A DNA stretch of 6,686 nt from Alphaproteobacteria bacterium (GTDB lineage Bacteria; Pseudomonadota; Alphaproteobacteria; Caulobacterales; Parvularculaceae): NCBI GenBank assembly GCA_030428745.1, contig JAUIEG010000148.1:1-6686 (forward strand), read 5' to 3'. Below the pieces are notes generated by a model. That model did not search any database and was not told the DNA's origin. It saw nothing but the letters and a program-made list of their open reading frames with translations. Of the stretch, positions 1 to 4,714 are shown piece by piece. Numbering within the stretch: the first letter of the stretch is position 1; each line of letters starts with the position of its first letter. The position numbers and the translations under genes are program-made.

Positions 1-13
1 CTGCGGAGATCAT
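1..13 (-). CDS. Start of the next Mrp operon gene (5' end only)
   Basis: Only the first four codons (M-I-S-A) are in the window. The ATG at 13-11 overlaps the mrpD stop codon (12-10) in the ATGA arrangement used by several junctions of this operon. A very good Shine-Dalgarno, GGGAGG at 25-20 on the minus strand, lies six bases upstream of it. The product cannot be read. From operon types with this gene order, a further NuoL/M/N-like antiporter subunit (a second MrpD-like or MrpA-like protein) is the likeliest guess, but that is inference only. Confidence 0.55.
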
Positions 14-1515
14 GGCGCGCCTCCCGCAGACATCATCAGCGCTTCAGCGGCGCGGGTGGCGATATCGCCCGTCAAATCCGTGCGAACTCCGAAATAGATA
101 TTCGCGGCGACGAGAATCCACATGGGAACCAGCATGGAGAGCGGCGCCTCTTCCTTCGGCATGGCGTATTTGCCTTCCTCGGCCGGTTCGCGGAGCAGCA
201 TGACTTCAGCGACGCGGCCCACATAAGCGAGCGCGATCAGCGACGACGCGACGATGAGGAAGCCCGCATACCAGTGGCCGGCGGAAAACGCGGCGTCGAG
301 CAAATACCATTTGGAAATAAAGCCCGTGGTCAGCGGCACGCCGATAAGCGACAGCCCCGAAATGATAAACGCCCAGGTGGTTACCGGCATCCGCTTCGAC
401 AGTCCGGCGAAGGCGTGAATCGAATGAGACCCGGAGCGCAAGACGACGCAGGCGACCGCCATGAACAAGGCGCCCTTCATCAAGGCGTGGTTGAAAATGT
501 GAACGAGGCTCGCGGTAAGTCCCTCAACCGTCGCGAAGGAAATGCCCAGCAGCATGTAACCGATCTGCGCCACGGAAGAATAAGCGAGCATCCGCTTCAC
601 GTCTTCCTGGAAGAGCGCCACTAAAGACGCCCCGAACATGCCAATGAGCCCCAGCGGCAACAGCACATAGGTGAAAGAGGCGCCGATGAAAGCGAAGTCG
701 AAATTGAAGACCGAAAAGACGAAGCGAATGATGACATAGACCGCCACTTTGGTGGCTGTCGCGGCGACAAACGCCGTCACCGCCGAGGGCGCATAGGTGT
801 AGGCGTTGGGCAGCCACAAATGCATGGGGAACATGGCGAGCTTCAGCCCCATCCCCACCAGGATGAAGGCGAACCCCGCCTCCACCATGCGGTTATTCTG
901 GCCGATAAGCTGTTGCGACAGGTCCGCCATGTTGAGCGTGCCGGTCGCATGATACAAAAGCCCGATGCCGATCACGAAAAAGGTCGCGCCGATCGTTCCC
1001 ATGACGAGATAATTGAATGCGGCGGTGAGCGCCCGCCGGTCGCGCCGCGCGCCCATGGCGATCAGCGCATAAGTCGACAGCGACGAAATTTCGAGAAACA
1101 CAAAGACGTTGAACGCGTCGCCGGTGATGGTGACGCCGAGCAGGCCGGTCATGCAGATCAGCATGGCGCCGTAGAAAAGCGGCGTCTGGCGCTCGTCGAC
1201 TTCCAGCTGCACAGAGCGGTAGGCGAAAGGCATGACCAGCGCGGCGATGCCCGAGACCAGCAACAAGACCAGCGCATTCGCCAGATCGATGCGGTATTCA
1301 ATGCCGATGGGCGGCGCCCAGTCGCCGAGATGATAGGAAATCGGCCCCGACATATCGACTTCGCGGAACAGCGCGATGCAGGCCGCGAAGGTCAGCCAGG
1401 AGAAAAGGCACGCCCATAAATGAACCGGGCGCCCCTTCGGCAACAACAGCGTCACCGGCGCCGCCATGATCGGCATGATGATCGGCAGAACGGGAAGTTG
1501 AGAGACGATGCTCAT
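10..1515 (-). CDS. mrpD: Mrp-type Na+/H+ antiporter subunit D (NuoL/M/N family)
   Basis: This 501-residue polytopic inner-membrane protein is a proton/sodium-translocating subunit of the Mrp antiporter, homologous to complex I NuoM/NuoN; the length is normal for MrpD. The charged residues expected of the family are visible. Glu142 sits in the LEISSLS helix (equivalent of the essential MrpD/NuoM glutamate). Lys225 sits in GLKLAMFPMHLWLP and Lys256 in ATKVAVY. His339 and Lys347 sit in the HIFNHALMKGALF discontinuous-helix region, and Lys402 in GFISKWYL near the C-terminal half-channel. The protein therefore looks intact. The ATG at 1515 overlaps the mrpC stop (TGATG), with GGAGG at 1529-1525 nine bases upstream. 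Its own stop overlaps the next gene's ATG. MrpD and MrpA-type subunits are paralogous, so the alternative is another NuoL/M/N-type subunit; position after mrpC favours MrpD. Confidence 0.93.
   Translation of the reverse strand: MSIVSQLPVLPIIMPIMAAPVTLLLPKGRPVHLWACLFSWLTFAACIALFREVDMSGPISYHLGDWAPPIGIEYRIDLANALVLLLVSGIAALVMPFAYRSVQLEVDERQTPLFYGAMLICMTGLLGVTITGDAFNVFVFLEISSLSTYALIAMGARRDRRALTAAFNYLVMGTIGATFFVIGIGLLYHATGTLNMADLSQQLIGQNNRMVEAGFAFILVGMGLKLAMFPMHLWLPNAYTYAPSAVTAFVAATATKVAVYVIIRFVFSVFNFDFAFIGASFTYVLLPLGLIGMFGASLVALFQEDVKRMLAYSSVAQIGYMLLGISFATVEGLTASLVHIFNHALMKGALFMAVACVVLRSGSHSIHAFAGLSKRMPVTTWAFIISGLSLIGVPLTTGFISKWYLLDAAFSAGHWYAGFLIVASSLIALAYVGRVAEVMLLREPAEEGKYAMPKEEAPLSMLVPMWILVAANIYFGVRTDLTGDIATRAAEALMMSAGGAP
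20..25 (-). promoter_or_regulatory. Ribosome binding site for the gene leaving the left edge
   Basis: Read on the minus strand this is GGGAGG, six bases before the ATG at 13. It lies inside the last codons of mrpD. A close match to the anti-Shine-Dalgarno at ideal spacing, together with the ATGA overlap, is the main evidence that a real gene begins at the window edge. Confidence 0.6.
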
Positions 1516-2357
1516 CAGGCCGCGCCTCCGAATGTCTGTTGCGCGCGGACGCCGGCCTGATGGCCGAATTCGGCGATGTCGTCCGCCGCTTCAAGCTCGT
1601 CTTCCTCGATGGTGCCATAGGCCTCACGGATGCGGACCGCCAAAGCGAGGCCAACAGCGGTTGTCGCGACGCCGACCACAATGGCGGTCAGGATCAACAC
1701 ATGGGGCAGCGGATTTGTGTAAACGATGGCCTCGACGGCGCCATGGGCGGCTTCGGCGGCCGAATGCGCCGCGTCGCCGGCGGCGCCATGCAATCCGTCC
1801 GGCGCGAACTCAAGGCCGCCCCCATGCGCCGGCGTCGCCGGCGGCGTCTTGTCCGTATGCGAAAGCGTGTTCGCGACCTTGTCTCCGGCGTCGGGCAGGT
1901 CATGCAGTGAAGCGCCCTCTTCCGGCGCCGGCGCCGATTTCAGCGCTTCTTTCAGATCATTGCCGTGATCGAGGGCGGCATTGTCGATCTTGGAGTGGAC
2001 CGTTTCTTTCAGACCCGTTTCCTGATCGAGCGCCGTATTATCGATTTTCGAATGCAGCCCTTCGGCGCTAGCGTGGGCGGCCTCCGCGCTATGGCCTGCG
2101 GCTTCGGCGCCATGTTCGCCTTCACTTCCGTGATGGGCCGCGGCGTCGAGTTCATCGCCCATATAGATCGGCGCGGTGCCGCCGAAAATCTTGCCGATGG
2201 AGATGTAGTAGATGAAAACGGAGGTCTGAAAGATGTTGAGACCGACAATCTTTTTCACGAGATTGCCGCGCGCAAAGACGATGTACAACCCGATCATCAT
2301 CAGCAAGATGAAGATCCAGTAGTTGTAGCGCTCCAGAATGAAGTCGAACCAGTCCAT
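1515..2357 (-). CDS. mrpC: Mrp antiporter subunit C (NuoK-like) with a large His-rich insertion
   Basis: MrpC is the NuoK-like, three-helix subunit of the Mrp complex and is normally about 110-120 residues; this one is 280. The core is recognisable. Helix 1 is at about 12-28, then a basic turn FARGNLVKK, then helix 2 at about 37-56 followed by a GTAPI segment (Bacillus MrpC has GAPPL there). Helix 3 is at about 218-241 in NPLPHVLILTAIVVG, where the family usually has [DN]PLPQAL. The extra ~140 residues (about 69-209) lie between helices 2 and 3. They are Ala/His/Asp/Glu-rich, hold 14 histidines, and contain a tandem 19-residue repeat at 102-139. NuoK topology and the basic helix 1-2 turn place this loop in the periplasm. 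The C-terminal ~40 residues are acidic and slightly long. The start at 2357 has GAAGG five bases upstream, 14 bases after the mrpB stop. Core assignment is firm; insertion function is unknown. Confidence 0.9.
   Translation of the reverse strand: MDWFDFILERYNYWIFILLMMIGLYIVFARGNLVKKIVGLNIFQTSVFIYYISIGKIFGGTAPIYMGDELDAAAHHGSEGEHGAEAAGHSAEAAHASAEGLHSKIDNTALDQETGLKETVHSKIDNAALDHGNDLKEALKSAPAPEEGASLHDLPDAGDKVANTLSHTDKTPPATPAHGGGLEFAPDGLHGAAGDAAHSAAEAAHGAVEAIVYTNPLPHVLILTAIVVGVATTAVGLALAVRIREAYGTIEEDELEAADDIAEFGHQAGVRAQQTFGGAA
1941..2054 (-). repeat. Tandem 57-bp repeat inside mrpC (two 19-residue units)
   Basis: Two adjacent in-frame units, 2054-1998 and 1997-1941, encode MrpC residues 102-120 and 121-139. 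Both begin HSKIDN, continue with ALD, and have LKE near the end; 12 of 19 residues are identical by eye. The DNA is also recognisably similar, so an old internal duplication is more likely than chance. Each unit contributes conserved His, Lys, Asp and Glu residues to the periplasmic loop. Confidence 0.8.
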
Positions 2358-2362
2358 AATCG

Positions 2363-2367
2363 CCTTC
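2363..2367 (-). promoter_or_regulatory. Ribosome binding site of mrpC
   Basis: Minus-strand GAAGG lies five bases before the mrpC ATG, within the only non-overlapping junction of the operon (2358-2371). The match to the anti-Shine-Dalgarno is moderate. Confidence 0.5.
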
Positions 2368-2371
2368 GCGC

Positions 2372-2812
2372 CTACCAGTCTTCCTGATCGATGTCCGGTT
2401 CGCGGCCCGTGAAGTGATAGAAAATCGTCAGCATGGTGGACGCGACCGCGACGCCGACGCCCAGTTCAACAACAATGATGCCGTAATGCTGGCCCGCATG
2501 GTGAGTGGAGTTCGGAACCAGCGCGTCATAGCTCAACAGATTGGCGCCGAGCAGCATCGTCACGAGACCTGTGCCCGAATAGAGCAGGAAGCCAATGACC
2601 ATGGCGACGGTCAGCGCCTTTTGCGGCAGGGCTTTCTTGGTTTCATCGAGCCCGAAACAAAAAGCGTGCAGGATAAACGCGACCGCAAAGATAACGCCCG
2701 CCTGGAAACCGCCGCCCGGTCCGAAGTCGCCGTGAAACTGAACATAGAGCGCATAAAGAATGATCGGCGCGAATAACATCTTCGACGTCACTTTGAGGAT
2801 AAGATGATCCAT
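2372..2812 (-). CDS. mrpB: Mrp antiporter subunit B (MnhB/MbhF family)
   Basis: This is a 146-residue inner-membrane protein with four hydrophobic segments, the normal size for MrpB. The diagnostic glycine-rich motif GPGGGFQAG follows the first helix at about residues 32-40, and ELGVGVAVAS marks the last helix. The N-terminal KVTSKMLFAPIILYALYVQFHG matches the way MrpB/MbhF proteins begin. MrpB is a small Mrp-specific subunit needed for assembly and function of the antiporter; its exact part in ion movement is less clear than that of MrpA or MrpD. The ATG at 2812 overlaps the upstream stop as TAATG, and a very strong Shine-Dalgarno supports it. The short acidic C-terminal tail (EPDIDQEDW) is expected to face the cytoplasm. 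The gene looks complete. Confidence 0.92.
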   Translation of the reverse strand: MDHLILKVTSKMLFAPIILYALYVQFHGDFGPGGGFQAGVIFAVAFILHAFCFGLDETKKALPQKALTVAMVIGFLLYSGTGLVTMLLGANLLSYDALVPNSTHHAGQHYGIIVVELGVGVAVASTMLTIFYHFTGREPDIDQEDW

Positions 2813-3414
2813 TATTCACCTCCCTCCTTGTTTTCGGCGTCCTTAACGTCACGGCCGCCGCGCACAGAGCCGATCCCGAGCAGCAGCATCACGGCGACGC
2901 CCGCCGTAAAGATCACCATGGTCTCGCCCATCGTGTCGAAGCCCCGATAGCTCGCCAGTACAGCCGTCACGATATTGGGCATGGGAATTTCCGACGCCGT
3001 GCGCTCGACATATTCCTGTCCCACATAAGAGTTTGCAGGAGCGTTGGCGTCGCCAAAGGCCGGCATGTCGATGGTCGCGTAAAAGAGCGCCGCGCCCATG
3101 GCGAGCACTGCGGCCAGCGCCACCGGCGCGCGTCCCGGCGTCTTCGGTTTCTCACGCCGCACGGTGAGCAGCATCCCCGCCAGCATCAAAACCGTCGAAA
3201 TCCCGGCGCCCACCGCCGCTTCGGTAAAGGCGACGTCGACCGCATCGAGCGACACGAAAAACGCGGCGGACAACAAAGAATAAATGCCCGACAACATCAC
3301 CACCGCAAAAAGGTGGCGCGACCGCAACATCGCAACCGCGACGAGAATGAGCATGGTGAGCAGCGCCAGGTCGATGAGAACCACCGGCGACATCATGGGG
3401 GTGAACCCGGTCAT
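2812..3414 (-). CDS. MrpA C-terminal-like subunit: MbhD (DUF4040) plus MbhE-like fusion
   Basis: This 200-residue membrane protein corresponds to the C-terminal part of MrpA, without the NuoL-like body. Residues about 11-84 form an MbhD/DUF4040 unit with three helices and the motif DAVDVAFTEAAVGAGIST, whose Glu66 resembles the conserved intramembrane glutamate of NuoJ-type proteins. Residues about 97-182 form an MbhE-like unit. It has one helix, a polar loop, and then PNIVTAVLASYRGFDTMGE and a last helix, as in MrpA C-termini. In archaeal Mbh complexes these are separate proteins; here they are one. The tail (GGRDVKDAENKEGGE) is hydrophilic. I place the start at the ATG at 3414 rather than at the upstream in-frame ATG at 3561. 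It has a Shine-Dalgarno and an ATGA overlap with mrpG, whereas the longer reading would run 147 bases across mrpG in a different frame with no membrane-protein character. Confidence 0.85.
   Translation of the reverse strand: MTGFTPMMSPVVLIDLALLTMLILVAVAMLRSRHLFAVVMLSGIYSLLSAAFFVSLDAVDVAFTEAAVGAGISTVLMLAGMLLTVRREKPKTPGRAPVALAAVLAMGAALFYATIDMPAFGDANAPANSYVGQEYVERTASEIPMPNIVTAVLASYRGFDTMGETMVIFTAGVAVMLLLGIGSVRGGRDVKDAENKEGGE
2819..2830 (-). promoter_or_regulatory. Strong double Shine-Dalgarno before mrpB
   Basis: The minus strand reads CAAGGAGGGAGG here, with the proximal GGAGG (2823-2819) six bases from the mrpB ATG. Two overlapping purine-rich matches make this the strongest ribosome binding site of the operon. 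It is built into the last codons of the upstream gene (KEGGE), so mrpB could be translated both by coupling and by independent initiation. Confidence 0.65.
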
Positions 3415-3776
3415 TCCGCACTCTCCCGGTATTTCAGCTCCGGGCCTTCCAGCGGTTTCAGCCCCACCATCCAGGCCGAATGCGCAATGGCGTGGGTGGC
3501 GACCGGCGAGGTGAAGAACATGAAGGCGCCAATGAAGAAAAGCTTCACCGCGACAATCCATGTGGGCGACTGCAACAGCATGCCGAGCAGGATCATCTCA
3601 GCGCCGCCAGTGTCGGTGACGCCCGCCGCGTGAAGGCGGGTGTAAAAATCAGGAAAGCGCACAATGCCGAGCGCGCCTGAGACGACCGCAAGCCCGCCAA
3701 ACAGGAAACAGGCCCAGCTCAAGATGTAGCGGGCGAGTTCGATATCCGCCCAGAACTGCGCAATCATCTCGCTCAC
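3411..3776 (-). CDS. mrpG: Mrp antiporter subunit G
   Basis: This is a 121-residue inner-membrane protein with three helices, the usual size of MrpG/MnhG/PhaG. The family signature GIVRFPDFYTRLHAAGVTDTGG lies at about residues 37-58 between helices 1 and 2, and TSPVATHAIAHSAW follows helix 3, as in typical MrpG proteins. MrpG is a small accessory subunit needed for a functional Mrp complex. The start is a GTG at 3776 that overlaps the mrpF stop as GTGA. A strong Shine-Dalgarno seven bases upstream selects it over the ATG three codons in (3767). The stop overlaps the next ATG by four bases. No damage is seen. Confidence 0.92.
   Translation of the reverse strand: MSEMIAQFWADIELARYILSWACFLFGGLAVVSGALGIVRFPDFYTRLHAAGVTDTGGAEMILLGMLLQSPTWIVAVKLFFIGAFMFFTSPVATHAIAHSAWMVGLKPLEGPELKYRESAE
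3421..3427 (-). promoter_or_regulatory. Ribosome binding site fixing the MrpA-like start at 3414
   Basis: Minus-strand GGGAGAG, six bases before the ATG at 3414 measured from its last base. It lies inside the end of mrpG. It supports the short 200-residue form over the extended reading from 3561. Confidence 0.55.
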
Positions 3777-4042
3777 GCCGCCCCCTCCCGCGACCGGCGA
3801 TAGGAGAAAAATCTCAGGATCGCGATGGTCGATGCGAAGTTGATCAGCGCATAAAGAAGCGCAATGTCGAGAAAGTCCGGCCGGCCGGTGATAAAGCCCA
3901 TGAGACCGAGCAACAGCACCGTCTTGGTGCCGAAGGAATTGCCCGCGAGAATCCGGTCATAAAGCGACGGCCCGGCGAAGGCGCGCACCAGCGTCAGCGC
4001 CATGGCGACGAAAACAGCGGCGGTGACGGCGGCGAACATCAT
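3773..4042 (-). CDS. mrpF: Mrp antiporter subunit F
   Basis: This 89-residue, three-helix inner-membrane protein is normal in length for MrpF. The signature GPSLYDRILAGNSFGTKT follows helix 1 at about residues 24-41 and includes the conserved Asp of the family. The sequence DIALLYALINFASTIAILRFF forms helix 3. A short basic tail (SYRRSREGAA) points to a cytoplasmic C-terminus. MrpF is a small structural subunit of the antiporter, and its family is sometimes annotated as a bile-salt/Na+ efflux component. Two consecutive ATG codons begin the frame; the first (4042) overlaps the mrpE stop as ATGA and has GGAAAGG eight bases upstream, so it is preferred over 4039. The gene appears intact. Confidence 0.92.
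   Translation of the reverse strand: MMFAAVTAAVFVAMALTLVRAFAGPSLYDRILAGNSFGTKTVLLLGLMGFITGRPDFLDIALLYALINFASTIAILRFFSYRRSREGAA
3782..3789 (-). promoter_or_regulatory. Ribosome binding site fixing the GTG start of mrpG
   Basis: The minus strand reads GGGAGGGG, with the GGAGG core (3788-3784) seven bases from the GTG at 3776 and sixteen from the ATG at 3767. The spacing therefore favours the GTG. Confidence 0.6.
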
Positions 4043-4521
4043 GGCTTGCGCCTTTCCGCTTTCGCCACGCGCTCACCCATATCGGTGATCGCGGGAACAT
4101 CGCACAGCGCTTCTGTCAGGCCATGCACAAGAATTTCATTTTCGCGCAGGTCAATGGAGACCGTGCCCGGCGTCAGCGTGATGGAATTGGCGAAGGTCGC
4201 CTTCCCGACGCCGCTTTTCGGCGGGTTGGGCACGGTGAAGAATTTCGGCGAGAGTTTCGGCTCAATCGCCAGCGCCTGACGCATCACAGTGAGATTGGCC
4301 TTGCCGATCTCCCCGCCCAGCCAGATCCAGTAGCCGAGAATCCGGGGCATCAGCCCGGTGGGAACGCTGTCCTCGTCGAGCACGCCCGCCCGCTTCGCCA
4401 GCCAAGCCGAAAATAGCACCGACACCACCCCGAAAAAGAGCAGCAGCGGCACGTCAAAATAGCCCGATAGCAGAAGCCAGAGCCCGGCCAGCGCCAGAAC
4501 GAGGATGATAAATCGCCCCAT
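4039..4521 (-). CDS. mrpE: Mrp antiporter subunit E, first gene of the visible Mrp operon
   Basis: From the start chosen here the product is 160 residues, the usual length of MrpE. Two N-terminal membrane helices (residues about 3-22 and 23-40) are followed by a cytoplasmic domain with family features: NLTVMRQAL, then PKFFTVPNPPKSGVGKA, then ANSITLTPGTVSIDL. MrpE is a small subunit of the complex with an N-terminal membrane part and a soluble C-terminal domain; in some bacteria it affects expression or assembly rather than transport itself. An ATG at 4563 would add 14 hydrophilic residues (MHAQGFEEVPQRGL). It has no Shine-Dalgarno upstream, while the ATG at 4521 has AGAGGG just before it and gives a family-like N-terminus directly entering the first helix. 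I prefer 4521 at roughly 60:40. The stop overlaps mrpF by four bases. Confidence 0.88.
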   Translation of the reverse strand: MGRFIILVLALAGLWLLLSGYFDVPLLLFFGVVSVLFSAWLAKRAGVLDEDSVPTGLMPRILGYWIWLGGEIGKANLTVMRQALAIEPKLSPKFFTVPNPPKSGVGKATFANSITLTPGTVSIDLRENEILVHGLTEALCDVPAITDMGERVAKAERRKP

Positions 4522-4524
4522 CAG

Positions 4525-4530
4525 CCCTCT
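4525..4530 (-). promoter_or_regulatory. Ribosome binding site supporting the internal start of mrpE
   Basis: Minus-strand AGAGGG ends three bases before the ATG at 4521. The spacing is short but usable, and nothing comparable precedes the alternative ATG at 4563. Confidence 0.4.
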
Positions 4531-4588
4531 TTGAGGAACCTCTTCAAAACCCTGCGCATGCATAAACCAGCGCTAGATACAAAGGAAA

Positions 4589-4621
4589 GCCCGGGACAAA
4601 CGGAATCGAACAGCCCCGGGC
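4589..4621 (-). terminator. Terminator-like hairpin between the kinase gene and mrpE
   Basis: On the minus strand GCCCGGGGC (4621-4613) can pair with GTCCCGGGC (4597-4589), nine pairs including one G-U, around a 15-base loop. The sequence TTTCCTTT follows directly. The G-U pair forms only in minus-strand RNA and the pyrimidine tract is on that side, so the element points with the kinase transcript. The T-run is interrupted, so termination may be partial. It could equally be a structured leader of the mrp mRNA. Confidence 0.4.
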
Positions 4622-4694
4622 GGCGAAGCTGAAAATGTCGCAGATTTGGCGGAGAAATCAACGGCTTGACTGTGGAAAACCCGCGATTTGCCCG

Positions 4695-4714
4695 CGCCCG
4701 GAATGAAACGGGCG
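4695..4714 (-). terminator. Short hairpin directly after the kinase stop codon
   Basis: A perfect six-pair stem, CGCCCG and CGGGCG, encloses an eight-base loop and starts at the base after the kinase stop codon. No T-run follows (the minus strand continues CGGGCAAATC). It is therefore at best a weak terminator or an mRNA 3'-end-stabilising stem. Confidence 0.25.

Noticed and set aside
820..1419. 199-residue plus-strand open frame
   Set aside because: It is antisense to the well-conserved mrpD, is a charged composition typical of a shadow of a hydrophobic gene, and has no family resemblance.
1923..1936. Perfect 14-base GC palindrome
   Set aside because: It encodes an Ala-Pro-Ala-Pro stretch with GC-rich codons inside mrpC; coding bias explains it and no flanking signal suggests a binding site.
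1508..2071. Arg/Pro-rich plus-strand open frames opposite mrpC
   Set aside because: They are antisense shadows of the Ala/Gly/His-rich insertion in high-GC DNA.
3415..3561. N-terminal extension of the MrpA-like protein to an upstream ATG at 3561
   Set aside because: The added 49 residues overlap mrpG in another frame, are Arg/His/Gly-rich with no membrane character, and the ATG at 3414 has its own ribosome binding site and an ATGA overlap.
4633..4661. Possible minus-strand promoter, TTGATT - 17 bases - ACATTT
   Set aside because: The -35 is fair but the -10 matches consensus at only one position, so I cannot support a promoter call; the mrp promoter may still lie in 4522-4714.
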